Assembly (NCBI GenBank): GCA_029747015.1
Contig: JAKOGI010000572.1
Span: 236,501-300,500 of the forward strand
DNA: 64,000 bases
From: Carnegiea gigantea
Lineage: Eukaryota > Streptophyta > Magnoliopsida > Caryophyllales > Cactaceae
Direction of reading: 5' to 3'
The translations under genes and the position numbers were made by a program. The notes beneath the pieces were generated by a model that was not told the DNA's origin, made no database searches, and was given only the letters and a program-made list of their open reading frames with translations. Positions 1 through 11,967 of the stretch are shown in pieces (position 1 is the stretch's first letter; every line of letters begins with the position of its first letter).

Positions 1-1218
1 ATCGTCAAATGGGAGAATTAAGGGTTCAAACTTGGGGGGTAGCTGATAGACTCTTTTAGAAAGCTTCCATTAAAATCCCCACCTTAATCTCCTCCATTTG
101 GATAGGTGAATGACATCACCAATGAGAAGTAATGTGCAGCCAAATTTCAGCACACCATTATCCCCTAGTGGTCCCCCTTTAATTGTACAATTAGCTTGAA
201 TATCATTGGATAAAATTTTTGTAATGCTATTGGCTAATACTAAGTCTGGGGGAGGGGCTATCTTGCTATTCAATTCCCTATATCTTGTATTACATTCAGC
301 TTTGATGAATATGGATGAATGAAAAGGCTAGAAGCCATTTCTCTCTCAAAACCTCTTAATCTTTATCTCTTAATTACAGTGGTGATTTAGAGTCATCCCT
401 TTATATTAATCCTTGGTGCTTAGGCTTTAGGGGATTAATTGGTGGGTTGCTTATCTTGGTGTTCTTTCAAGAATCAAAAGAGTTTCCTTTTGATTTTGGG
501 GTTTCCTCCATTTGGGCTGTTCAAGAGGTGTTCATCTTATTTGGTCTTCACTTGGATGATTAAGCGTTTATTTGGCCAAATGGTTTTCTTTTTCTTCTAA
601 TATGGATCCGCTTCAGTAACAGATTACAGCAGGAGAGGAACTATCTAAAGAAGTAAAGGGAAAGGATGTAAAAAGAAGGAAGGAAGGGTTTAAGCTACGC
701 CATCAGGATGATCTATCTGGGACCCCAACAAAGTGACACCTTTCTTCAAGTCAATCAATTTCGTTGTTAATGTCTACTCTCAATTTTCTCTCAAAAGTTT
801 TTGAAAGTGTTTCTCTCGAATTTTTGATGCGTTCTTCAATTTTTCTGATGTGTTTGCCCCTAACCCTAGGGGGCACCCCCTATTTATAATGGTTGAGAGG
901 ATAGTCTGAATCGATTTAGAGAAAGGAGACCTAATGCTAGTCCCATTAATATTAATCCAAACAAGTAAATTAATCCAGGTAGAATTCTAATTAGTTGGAC
1001 AGCCGAAGATAGAAAAGGACTTGGAAATGAGAAAAATACTAAAAATCCAGTTAGGTTCAACCAACCGAATTTTGGGCTGCAGACAACATAACTTTGTTTT
1101 GCCCATGATTTTCGCATTTGACCTTCATTTTGAGTGATCCTTTTTACCTTGAAAGATTATTGAGTCTTTTTCTAATAAAACTATTTTCATAACGTTTGAA
1201 TAAGTGTGGAAGAAGATA
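1..1218. other. Unassigned non-coding stretch left of the first LTR element
   Basis: No convincing coding region is visible; the two minus-strand ORFs here (67 and 77 codons) have no recognisable domain. On the minus strand a TATAAATA box (881-888) is followed by a G/C-rich leader and A-rich sequence, which looks like a retroelement or gene promoter, but I found no partner repeat in the window. The last few bases (AGATA, 1214-1218) are the target-site duplication of the neighbouring LTR element. Confidence 0.4.
881..888 (-). promoter_or_regulatory. TATA-box-like sequence
   Basis: Read on the minus strand this is TATAAATA followed by GGGGG and a non-coding leader. The setting resembles an LTR or pararetroviral core promoter. 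No downstream ORF of useful length was found on that strand, so it may be a relic. Confidence 0.3.
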
Positions 1219-3544
1219 TGTTAAGCCAAAAACCATGCATTGTTTTAATAATTATTTTGATTATATTATATATATTATTTTGTCTAATTTACCTTATTTT
1301 ATATATTTTTCAGGTTTAGCATTAATAAAATAAAGAGGAGAAGAGAAGACGTCGAAACTCGGATTTTACACGATTGACTATAAAGATGGTCCAAAGTTAA
1401 TAATTTATGGAAAATATTATTTTCATAATTATTTAATTGGGCTAGGGTTTCAAAAGTTGGAGAAGAGTTAGAAGTCTTGAGGGAGAAGAAGTCTAAGGAA
1501 GAAAAGAAGAAGGAAACCCTATTCACTAAACCTAATCACCCTCACTATAAATCATAATCCCCATCATCATCCTATAACATAGAACAACCCACGGCAGCCC
1601 CATCTTCTCTTATCATCTCTCACGCCTCAACCATCACATCACCCTAATCACGCCACCCCCTCCCATCACGCCACAACCCATAAAAACACCCCCACGGCTC
1701 AACCTCAACCTCATCACCACAATCATCATCATCAGCCCATCACACTTTCGACCCTCGGCTCCTTCACACCCTACAGCCACACACAATCCCCTCAAGCAAG
1801 TGTAGTGTTCTTTTTTTTCTTTTTGTTTACTTGATTTTATTTTACATTATTTTATTTTGTTTAGTTAATTATTAAACATGATTTATTTGGGTGAATTTTG
1901 TGATGTTAATTTTAATATGAGTGAGTAGTTTTTTTTGTACTTAGTATAATCTATTTGAAACCATCCTAAATTGATTATTTTGAAACAAGTTTCATACTTT
2001 ATTGTCTAGTTGATTTATATTCATGATTCTATAGCGATTAGTATTTACCGTTCATGAATATTCGTATTATATTAATTAGAATGCGTGCTAGTTAGTCTAA
2101 TACGAATTCATATGATAGTTTAAAAGGTTTTAATACGTAAAAGTTATCGTCTTTTAAGTATTAGTATCACCCAATTAATCATGGATGACTCAAACCCATC
2201 TCTTTTAATTAGGTAATCGTTATAGATATTTGTTAAATCGATTTGACGGTAAATTGGTTACAAAGCGTTAGATGATATTTTTCTAGTACGTAATGCTCTA
2301 ATTTAATTAAATTCTTGTGCTGGTGTAAGAGTTATCAAATTAGTAGGGTTTATATTAGGACTGGACCTAATTAAACTATAATATAAGGAAAAACAGAGAA
2401 AGTCTGTTGGTGGGTGTCTTCTACAGTTTAACTCATGGATGAAATCGACTTGTGTGTTAATGATAAATATTAATTTACATGGTGGATATAGATTATGCTA
2501 AGCATTTTCTCATAAATTTGATATCTTTTGATAATTATTTGTTGCTTTTAGTTAATTTGTTTAGGTTGTCAATTTTTATTTTTCAATTATTAGCTTTGAT
2601 ATAAATTTCGTTTACACCCCCCCAAAATAATAGTCTTGTGGGAGTGTCTTCGTAATTTTAGATTAGTTAGATTTTGATTTTTAGAGTGGTTATAATTTTA
2701 GAGTTGATTTATATTCTGTTTTATCGTTTAATTACCTAGTTTGTTAAAAATTAGGCTAAAAATAGTTTCTTTCGCTTTTTTTCAATTGTTAATCAATCCT
2801 AGGGTTTATATAGTGTCCTAATCTGCCTCTATTTAATTTCACAATTTTTGGGGATTATTTGATAATTTTTCAGAATTATTTTGTGAATTTGATATGTGCA
2901 GATTTTTATTTCAATAAATCTGGAAATTTTGTTTTTAATATTTATTTCACATTTATTAGGTGTTATTGAGTGCAGAAAATTATGTCCTTAAATTACGGTA
3001 ATATTGTTGATTAATTTCGTATTTATATTAGTGCGGTTTGTTTTATTTCTAAGTTCAGATTGAATTTTCTGTTTTAGTTATCTGCAGTGATTTTATGTTT
3101 TGATTTTTCTGAAATTAATTCGATATAATTCTAAAGTTATAAGTTTATAAACCTGAAGAATATTAGTTTAGGTCACTGTTTGTGGTTTTTAATATTTATT
3201 TTCTATTTATTATTTTCTGTTTTGATTTCTAGTTGAAGATTGAGTTATTATTTTCTTTTTATTTTTCTAGATTATTTAGGATAGCTACTTATTGTTTTAT
3301 TTTTAGAATTAAATTTACAGTAATTAGGAGTAATAATAAGTATTTCTTTTAGGATTTTATTTATTAAATTTGATTTATTTTAGAATTACAAAAAGAAGAA
3401 ATAATAAATTAGATTAGTAAAATCATTTAGAATTAAACTAGGTTTTGTGACATAATCTTTCCTCGTGAATCGATCCCTACTTTCCTATGCTATAAACATT
3501 ATTTATAAATCGAAGTAGTGGTCAGCTCCACAATAAGCTTTACA
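1219..3544 (+). repeat. 5' LTR of the Athila-like element
   Basis: Begins TGTTAAGCC and ends TTTACA; its partner is 7137-9468. A TATAAAT box at 1546-1552 inside the LTR lies upstream of a C-rich leader and is the likely core promoter. The LTR contains His/Pro-rich open frames that are low-complexity artefacts. Confidence 0.93.
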
Positions 3545-3549
3545 AATTT

Positions 3550-3566
3550 TGGCGTCATTGTCGGGG
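3550..3566 (+). other. Primer binding site, tRNA-Asp type (degenerate)
   Basis: The sequence is TGGCGTCATTGTCGGGG, five bases after the LTR. It matches the complement of the plant tRNA-Asp(GUC) 3' end (TGGCGCCGTTGCCGGGG) with three changes, all C-to-T or G-to-A transitions, as expected from decay of methylated cytosines. A perfect version occurs in the other gag-only element at 34726-34742. Confidence 0.85.
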
Positions 3567-3668
3567 AAAGAAAATTAAATTGCTAGTTTACTTCTATTTA
3601 ATTTTACTATTTTTATTGCTTTGTTTTAACTCTAGTATTTTCATTTATTTGTAGAATTTCCGTAATGT

Positions 3669-4863
3669 ATGAGATTTAGGAGTGGTAAGAAAATTGAAGA
3701 GGACAAGGAGCAAACATTGAAAGCTAAAAACAAAGAGAGTCAGCCTAACCCAGTAAGTTTTAGGGTTAAAGAGGTAAGAATGTCTACTCTTCGAGAACTT
3801 TTTGCCCCTAACTTAAAAACCCAACCAATGTCCATTACCTATACTGTATTAGATAAACCCCTGAAACTGAACTCTGGATTTATCAACCTATTACCTAAGT
3901 TTCATGGATTAGCTGGAGAGGACCCATACCATCATATTAGCAAATTCCTTATTACTTGCTCTGCTATGGTGCCTGAGGGAATTCCTGAAGACCAAATTAG
4001 ATTGTGAGCCTTTCTTTTTTCTTGCTTAGTAATACTAAAGATTGGTTGTATTACATGCCTGCTGGATCTTTCTCTACATGGACTGTATTGCATAAATCAT
4101 TCTTAGAGAAATTTTTTTCGGCATCCCAAATTGGATCTATTAGGAAGGATATATGTGGAATCAAACAAATAAATGGGGAAACTTTTTGTGAGTACTGGGA
4201 AAGATTTAATAAATTGTGTGCTAGTTGTCTCCAACATCAAATATTTGAACAGTTGTTGATTCAATATTTTTATGAGGGTTTGCTTCCTATGGATTATAAT
4301 ATGGTTGATGCTGCTAGTGGAAGGGCTCTAGTTAATAAAATTCTAGCAGAGGCTAGAAACTTATTCAATCTAATGGCCCAAAATACTCAGCAGTTTGGTG
4401 CTAGGAAGTCATAAATTAAAAAAGTTAATGAGATTGGTTCTAATTCATCTGTAGAGAGTCAGTTATTTCACATTACTGCTATGTTAAATAAGATTATTAC
4501 TAGGGGAGTTTAAAAAGCAGTCATATATGGCATTTGTTGTCTAGAGGGGTATTCTACTAATGCATTTCCTACACTTCAAGAGGAAAATGTTAATGCTGTC
4601 TATTCTAACCAAGGTCAAAGGAGGTATGATCCATATTCTAACACCTATAATGAAGGATGAAGAGACCACCCTAACCTTAGGTATGGCCCTAAAATCGATC
4701 CACCTGATTTTGACCAAACATGTGGTCAACCTTCTAATCAAGATAGGACCAACTTCCTACTAGAACAAGTCCTTAAGAAGATGGATGATATGTTCCAGAT
4801 TTTGAAGACACTCTTAAGCAAGTTCAAGAGAAACAGACTGCAATTGATATCAAAGTTAGCAAC
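3669..4863 (+). pseudogene. gag of Athila-like element, broken
   Basis: Retrotransposon capsid (Retrotrans_gag, Athila/gypsy type). The N-terminal frame (3669-4007) carries the conserved stretch LPKFHGLAGEDPYHH and stops at TGA 4005-4007. The capsid frame then continues one base out of phase (4004-4414) with KDWLYY, a SIRKDICGI-type stretch and YWERFNKLCASC, so there is a stop plus a single-base frameshift near 4007-4025. A stop at about 4412-4414 ends this piece. In the following 4415-4863 the zinc-knuckle region typical of Athila gag is present only as a degraded trace with cysteines and the histidine lost. Gag would assemble the particle; this copy cannot make a complete one. Confidence 0.88.
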
Positions 4864-5916
4864 TTGCAGGCTCAAATGCAAAATAGGTTACCATCTCCAC
4901 CTTACCCTAACCCTAAGGAGAATGTTAGTGCCATAACACTTAGTAGTGGGAAAGAGTTACAAGAGCCTAGGAAGAGTAGAGAGGTTGAGCCTCAGTTGGA
5001 GGTCAAAAGGGCTGAACCAGAGTTAGATATAGATTCTAATCAAACTACTAGGGACATAGGAGAGAAGAAAAGAGAACCTTATAAGCCAATTCCACCCTTT
5101 CCTAGTAGATTTCGAAGCCCTACTTCTAAGGTAAATGAGACTAACTATGAGATCTTAGAGACATTAAAGAAGGTAGAAATCAACATACCTCTCTTTGATG
5201 CTATTAAACAGGTGCCTCGTTATGCTAAGTTCTTGAAAGAATTATGTACCACTAAAAGAAAGTTAGTAGGGAATGAAAAGGTAAGTGTGGGGGAAAATGT
5301 GTCTGCAGTTTTTCAAAGGAAACTTCCCCCTAAGTGCAAAGACCCAGGTGTGTTCTCTGTTCCTTGTAAAATAGGACATCTTTACTTTGATAAGGCTATG
5401 CTTGATTTGGGTGCTTCCATTAATGTTATAACTAGGTCTGTTTATGACAAACTGAACTTAAGAGAGTTAAAGAAAACTGGTGTAGTACTTCAGTTAGCTG
5501 ATGCGAGCAGTATTCACCCAGATGGAGTGTTAGAGGATGTCTTAGTCCAAATGAATGAACTCGTGTTTCTTGCTGATTTTTATGTGATGAACATAAGTGA
5601 TGCATGTCATGATATTCCCATCTTACTTGGCAGGCCATTTTTGAAAACAGATAGGATTAAAATTGATGTGCATGAAGGAACATTAACTATGGAATTTGAT
5701 GGTGAAGTGATTAAATTTAATATTTTTGATGCCATGAGATTCCCTGCCGATGTGAATTACGTGTATGCACTTGATGTTATCGCTGAGTTGCCCCAAGACA
5801 TTTATGACTTATCCAATGAAGATGAATTTTCGACTATGCTTACTAAGAGTTTTGATCATGCTGAGTTTAAAAAAGTGCCCTACCAGATTAATGTTAATTT
5901 ATTGGAAGAGATCTAA
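4864..5916 (+). CDS. gag C-terminus plus aspartic protease of Athila-like element
   Basis: A 350-residue open frame. The first 110 residues are a charged, Pro-rich linker (with the Athila-typical phrase NVSAITLSSGKEL near the start). The retropepsin domain follows at about residues 155-290: an active-site variant LDLGAS (family D-S/T-G), then VLQLADASS and the flap/hydrophobic region ending ILLGRPFLKT. The protease normally processes Gag-Pol. Here the frame ends about 60 residues past the domain with no reverse transcriptase after it. The ORF is intact over more than 1 kb although gag upstream is broken, so it is probably the least decayed part rather than an active gene. Confidence 0.85.
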   Translation: MQAQMQNRLPSPPYPNPKENVSAITLSSGKELQEPRKSREVEPQLEVKRAEPELDIDSNQTTRDIGEKKREPYKPIPPFPSRFRSPTSKVNETNYEILETLKKVEINIPLFDAIKQVPRYAKFLKELCTTKRKLVGNEKVSVGENVSAVFQRKLPPKCKDPGVFSVPCKIGHLYFDKAMLDLGASINVITRSVYDKLNLRELKKTGVVLQLADASSIHPDGVLEDVLVQMNELVFLADFYVMNISDACHDIPILLGRPFLKTDRIKIDVHEGTLTMEFDGEVIKFNIFDAMRFPADVNYVYALDVIAELPQDIYDLSNEDEFSTMLTKSFDHAEFKKVPYQINVNLLEEI

Positions 5917-7136
5917 CTAGAGGATCCAGGAGTTTCATGAAGTCGAGCCAATGACTATAAACAAAAGCGATGGTTGGGAGGCAACCCAACGTTTTTAGGG
6001 AAATACCTATTTACTTTTGTTTTTATTTTCATTATTTCTATCTTTTTGCATGCATTAGGGACTATGCATGAATTAAATGTGGGGGGGTGCATCGTGCATT
6101 TAATTCCTGCAGTATTTACTCTTGAAAAAAAAAAGAAGAAAATCGAATTTTTTTTCTTATAAATAATGCATGATATGAGTTTATGCTAGGCTCGCTTGCT
6201 TAAAAAATTTTTGTTTTATGAGCTATTTTTTAGTTTATTCTTTTATGAGTGAAGACTTCTAAGCCAGCTAACTGTCCTTCAGAAAAGTTTGAGTTGATCC
6301 TCATATATCTCTTTAATGAGGAACTGTTATGATTATTCATCTTATTTAATCATGTTATATAGCCGTTCAGATGCCATAATTCCTAGACTATTGAATTAGT
6401 AGAATAACTCAAAAAAAAACCAAAAAAAGAAAAAAGTAAGAAAAAAGAAGAGAGAGTCCAAGTCAGGAATGACAAGTACTCCTTTGAGGCATACGCTACT
6501 GGGTGCCACCCTTTTAGGCAATACTGCCACTAGAAAGCTTGCTTCCCATACTAGTGAGTCAATAAAATCAATAAAAGTAATGATATAAATAAAATGTTTG
6601 CTCCAACACCTCTATTCGGGTGAGTATAAGATAGGGAGTGTTTAGTTTCTAAAACCCTATATGGGCCTCGAATATGTGCGAAAGTGGAGTTTGAGAAAAC
6701 AAAAAAAAAAGAAGAAGAAGAAGAAAAATAAATACAAGGCAAGTTTAGAATCAATTCAATGAGTTATTCTATCTAGTTCAATTGTCTCTATAGTCATACC
6801 GTACCTTAATTTTTCTATCATAAATTTTTTAGACCTCTTGATCGGTGTATACATATCTAAAAGAGATGGATGATTATTGATCTTGTTATTTCATTAAGAA
6901 AATGTTGTGAGGTTGATGAATAAACTCTTTAATGGTAATTGGATGTCTAGTAGTTATTCACTTATTGAAGGAAAAGCTATTTAATTTTCAATAAAACTGT
7001 TTTTAAAGCAAGCCAATGCCTAGTATGAATATCATAGTTATGCATGACTTTATAAGAAAGAAAGAGGATTAGCTTTTTAAGTCGAGTCTAAGATTTCTTT
7101 GTACGAGGAAGTCCAAAGTCTAAGTGTGGGGGAATT
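5917..7136 (+). other. 3' untranslated region of Athila-like element
   Basis: Non-coding. It contains a perfect hairpin (GTTGGG and CCCAAC arms, about 5973-5990) of the kind conserved downstream of coding regions in Athila elements, a conserved motif at about 6470-6545 shared with the other gag-only gypsy element, A-rich and GAA-rich low-complexity tracts (6413-6450, 6700-6730), and a purine tract AAGTGTGGGGGAA next to the 3' LTR. Confidence 0.7.
6470..6545 (+). other. Conserved 3' UTR motif shared by two gag-only gypsy elements (copy A)
   Basis: Core sequence GAGGCATACGCTACTGGGTG, then a CACCC arm that can pair with GGGTG, then AGGCAATACTGCCACTAG. It aligns over about 75 bases, at roughly 85% by eye, with the reverse complement of about 32314-32390 in the second gag-only element, whose LTRs and gag are otherwise different. 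The function is unknown; a packaging or recognition signal is an inference. Confidence 0.7.
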
Positions 7137-9468
7137 TATTAAGCCAAAAATCATGCATTATTTTAATAATTATTTTGATTGTATTATATATATTATTTTG
7201 TCTAATTTATCTTATTTTATATATTTTTCAGGTTTAGCATTAATAAAATAAAGAGGACAAGAGAGGACGTCGAAACTCGGGTTTTATACGCTTGGCTATA
7301 AAGACGGTCCAAAATTAATAATTTATAAAAAATATTATTTTCATAATTATTTAATTAGGCTAGGGTTTCAAGAGTTGGAGAAGAGCTATAAGTCTTGAGG
7401 GAGAAGAAGTCTAAGGAAGAAAAGAAGAAGGAAACCCTATTCACTAACCCTAATCACCCTCACTATAAATCATAATCCCCATCATCATTCGATAATATAG
7501 AACAACCCACGACAGCCCTATCTTCTCCTATCATCTCTCATGCCTCAACCCTCACATCACCATAATCACGTCACCCCCTCCCATCACGCCACAACCCATA
7601 AAAACACCCCCACGGCTCAACCTCAACCTCATCACCACGATCATCATCATCAGCCCCTCATACTTTCGACCCTCGGCTCCTTCACACCCCACAGCCACGC
7701 ACAATCCCCTCAAACAAGTGTAGTATTCTTTTTTTCTTTTTGTTTACTTTATTTTATTTTAGATTATTTTATTTTGTTTAGTTAATTATTAAACATGATT
7801 TATTTGGGTGAATTTTGTGATGTTAATTTTAATATGAGTGAGTAGTTTTTTTTATGCTTAGTATAATCTATTTGAAACCATGCTAAATTGATCATTTTGA
7901 AACAAGTTTCATGCTTTATTGTCTAGTTGATTTATATTCATGATTCTATAGCGATTAGTATTTATCGTTCATGAATATTCGTATTATATTAATTAGAATG
8001 CATGCTAGTTGGTCTAATACGAATTCATATGATAGTTTAAAGGGGTTTAATACGTAAAATTTATCATCTTTTAAATATTAGTAACACCTTAATTAATCAT
8101 GGATGGCTCAAACCCATCTCTTTTAATTAGGTAATCGTTATAGATCTTTGTTAAATCGATTTGCTAGTAAATTGGTTACAAAGCATTAGATAATGTTTTT
8201 CTAGTACATAATGCTCTAGTTTGATTAAATTCTTGCGCTGGTGTAAGGGTTATCAAATTAGTAGGATTTATATTAGGGTTGGATCTAATTAAACTATAAT
8301 ATAAGGAAAAACGGGGAAGATCCGCTGGTGGGTGTCTTTTACAGTTTAACTCATGGATGAAATCGACTTGTGTGTTAATGATAAATATTAATTTGCATGG
8401 TGGATATAGATTATGCTGAGCATTTTCTCATAAATTTGATATCTTTTGATAATTATTTGTTGCTTTTAGTTAATTTGTTTAGGTTGTCAATTTTTATTTT
8501 TCAATTATTAGCTTTGATATAAATTTTTTTTACCCCCCCCAAATAATAGTCTTTTAGGAGTGTCTTGGTAATTTTAGATTAGTTAGATTTTGATTTTTAG
8601 AGTGGTTATAATTTTAGATTTGATTTCTACTCTGTTTTATCGTTTAATTACCGGTTTGTTAAAAATTAGACTAAAAATAGTTTATTTTGCTTTTTTTCAA
8701 TTTTTAATCAATCCTAGGGTTTATATAGTGTCCTAATCTTCCTCTATTTAATTTCATAATTTTTGGGGATTATTTGATAATTTTTCAGAATTATTTCGTG
8801 AATTTGATATGTGCAGGTTTTTATTTAAATAAATCTGGAAATTTCGTTTTTAATATTTATTTCACATTTATTATGTGTTATTGAGTCCAGAAAATTATGT
8901 CCTTAAATTAGGGTAATTTTGTTGATAAATTTCGTATTTATATTAGTGCAGTTTGTTTTATTTCTAATTTCAGATTGAATTTTGTGTTTTAGTTATCTGC
9001 AGCGATTTTCTATTTTGATTTTTCTGAAATTAATTCAATATAATTCTAGAGTTATAAGCTTATAAACCTGAAGAACCTTAGTTTAGGTCATTGTTTATGA
9101 TTTTTGATATTTATTTTCTGTTTATTATTTTCTGTTTTGATTTCTAGTTGAAGATTGAGTTATTATTCTCTTTTTATTTTTTTAGATTATTTAGGATAGC
9201 TACTTACTGTTTTATTTTCAGAATTAAATTTAGAGTAATTAGGAGTAATATTAAGTATTTTTTTCAGATTTTTATCTATTAAATTGGATTTATTTTAGAA
9301 TTACAAAGAGAAGAAACAATAAATTAGATTAGTAAAATCATTTAGAATTAAACTAGTTTTTTTTGACATAATCTTTCCTTGTGGATCGATCCCTACTTTT
9401 TTATGCTATAAATATTATTTATAAATCGAAGTAGTGGTTAAATTTATGACTCTATAACAAGCTTTACA
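7137..9468 (+). repeat. 3' LTR of the Athila-like element
   Basis: Partner of 1219-3544, starting TATTAAGCC (the canonical TG has become TA) and ending TTTACA. Contains the same promoter-like and low-complexity features as the 5' LTR, including a His-rich 81-codon frame at 7540-7785 that is not a gene. Confidence 0.92.
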
Positions 9469-9473
9469 AGATA

Positions 9474-11962
9474 TAAGCAAAATAGTGAACATGTGTCATT
9501 TTTAGAGCAAGTCTTAGTATTCGACTTATGTGTTTTTCGTTGCGTAACGGATTTTGGTGCATAATATGCCATTAGAAAACATATTCAACAAAGCATATTG
9601 ATTCCGAAACTGAATAATTTTGTACTCTGTAGTGAATCTCAACTGGACGCGGAACACTAACAATTTGGGTCTATTTGGGCTTCTTCATCTCTTTTGTTTT
9701 TCCTTCTTTATTTTTCTTACATACTTGAATTAAGCATTACTCTTCTATCTCTTAAACACACAGGTTAGTGGCATAATTTTGTCAACAGGCATTTTATAAA
9801 ATACGAGATGCTTTTTTAGGCATTTATAGAAGGTGACTGATCAATGCTAGTAAAGTTAGTTCTTTTGAGAAGGAAATTGTATTTTAACTTGCAACTTATA
9901 CTTATTTTTGTCAGTTGTATATTGTAAGAGACGTATGATAAAGATCCTTCCGTTTTTGAAGAAATTTAAAAAAAAAGTAAATTCAACCAATTCTTACAAC
10001 AAAAGGGCCAAGGGTACATGGTGCAAAGCTGTGTTTATTCTTTTTTTTTTTGTGAGGGGCCCATGGGTTAATAAGTCAAACACCAATCCGTGCCGTATAC
10101 TGGAAGTCCTGAATGTATGGATCTTCAATTGCTGCAGCTAATTCTTAATGTCAAAGATTAAAATTTTGAATTCACATTTATATATGAAGCTACCGTGTAG
10201 TTTTGGAGACACTGACTATGCACTTTAAAGTCGAGATCAGGTAAACTACTTTCTGTATTTGTTGGTCGAATGATCAAATAATGTGGTAACCCACCACCTC
10301 ATCTTGTCAAAAAAATCTGAATGATACCACGTTTTCCAAAGAAATTATTTTTAGGGGAATTATGAGAATATAGGTGAATTTTAGAAAATAAAAAAATCAT
10401 ATATAATGGCCAACTTAATAGATCCAAAATTATTATTTAATTTGTATTAGAAATGGGCTTATTTTTGTATTAGAAATGTGATGCAAATATATGATGATAT
10501 TTTTGGTTTTTTTTTCACTGATACATAGTTTAGGATTTTTCTTTTAACCGCTGTTAAAATGTTTGTCGATTCTTCAGCTTAGGACTATTCTCACTAATGA
10601 TAATATCTCTGTGAACTCTTGTAAGACTACTACGTAACCAATCAAATATTAACAATGCGCTCGAACTAAAGAATATTTTATTGAAAGAAGGTTCGAATAA
10701 AGGCATAAATTAAGAAGGATTTTTTTTTTCCTACACAATTTTTCTCTTGACAGTGGAAAGAACCTATTTATTTATTTTTTTGTAAGAGTAAACGGATCAA
10801 TTTACTAGACTCTTATCTCAATGTAATCGATGAACCTACAATGGGGCAAGGAGAGAGGGATAATACTAAAGCTCATGTCAAATTCAAGGCCACAATCCAC
10901 ACAATTTTCTCGCGCGTGAAATAAGGAAATTGCTCCCCACCAAGATCGAAGTCAAAGGAAACAGGTGGCTGATGGAGGTAGTGACCATCATGTCACTTAC
11001 CCCTTTGGTACAGAAAGAACGTACGCATCCCTAGTGAATAGCATTGTATCAAGCTTACCATCATTTTTCTCTTGCTTTCTTAATCCAAAGATAAAATATT
11101 CTCCTCATCTTAGAATGCATTTGAGCCGAAGTTCATGAGGATCGAAGCTCGACTCATGGGTCTAAGCCTGGGTTTAGCTCATGGCTCACAGAGGTCAAGA
11201 AACATAAACTGGAGCTTAGCTCGCCTAAGGCTCCAACAGAGGGTCTAAGGTCAAGTCACCTAGTGTCCTTTTTCCTTGTTCAAAAATCACAAATTAAGTA
11301 CTTCAGGGTGGTACATTAAAATTTGAAGGCAATCTCTCATATGGTACAAAGCAATATGGCTCGTTATTTGTCCCACTTATTAGACCTCATACAACTAAAT
11401 AATTATCTATAAGAGATCATGAATTTTAAAAACTAACAATGACAATCTGATTGCAATTCACAAATTTATAAAAATAATATTAATAGCTGAGCATGAGTAA
11501 CATCCCTCACCAATGAGCTCTAACTCAAGCGATATGAGAGGTTCTCTCCATCTTGGAGATACCATGTTAAAAATGGCAGGAGACATTTTCTTTGTAAAGG
11601 AGGTGCTTCCAATTCAACATCCCTTTCAGATTGATTTTTCCCCGGCTACGACCCGTTTATCTCTTTCTACCATTATGAAAAAAAAAGTGTTAAAACTCCT
11701 AGGCCAAGGTTCATCAATTAGTCCATGTCCCATAACTAGATATTTTTTTGGTATTAAAGGGAGACGCAACAGTCAATACTGATAGAATTCGAACCCAAAT
11801 TTTTACCGACAACTTGCAAAAACCTACTAGTTCAAATAACTGACTTGCAACCTCCTAATTAGACATTGGCAATACGAATTCCTTGATTTTGCTCGTTAAA
11901 GTTGTTTCCTCGACTTGTTTATACCGGACCTGTTTAGGCAAGCAAGCTCACAATTCTAAACA
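9474..11962. other. Intergenic stretch with no supported gene
   Basis: Only short ORFs without domains are present (for example 9908-10141 and 11513-11782). The piece at 11100-11280 and the flanks of the copia insertion contain repeated AGCTC/GGCTC-rich text typical of decayed plant DNA transposons; the copia element at 11968 interrupts this text, which resumes at 17342-17475. A B-box-like sequence GGGTTCGAATTC reads on the minus strand at 11785-11796, without a convincing A box. Confidence 0.5.
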
Positions 11963-11967
11963 ATGGA

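Larger units (their letters stand above)
1214..9473 (+). mobile_element. Non-autonomous Ty3/gypsy element (Athila-like, gag-protease only, TR-GAG type)
   Basis: Complete LTR retrotransposon on the plus strand. Two LTRs of about 2.33 kb (1219-3544 and 7137-9468) are flanked by a perfect 5-bp target duplication AGATA (1214-1218, 9469-9473). A tRNA-Asp-type primer site follows the 5' LTR and a purine tract (around 7122-7134) precedes the 3' LTR. The internal part is only 3.6 kb and holds a broken gag and a protease; reverse transcriptase, RNase H and integrase are absent, with the protease followed directly by 3' untranslated sequence. This fits the gag-only non-autonomous class that depends on a partner element. 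In the first 265 bp of the LTRs I count about 21 differences (8%), so the insertion is older than the other two TSD-flanked LTR elements here. Confidence 0.93.

Noticed and set aside
7540..7785. His/Pro-rich 81-codon plus-strand ORF
   Set aside because: Lies entirely in the 3' LTR; the matching stretch of the 5' LTR is not conserved as a reading frame. Low-complexity C-rich leader.
9908..10141. Plus-strand 77-codon ORF
   Set aside because: Lys/Phe homopolymer-driven, no domain and no conserved neighbour.
11785..11796. B-box-like GGGTTCGAATTC (minus strand), possible SINE or tRNA
   Set aside because: No A box at the right distance, no cloverleaf and no poly-A or duplication.
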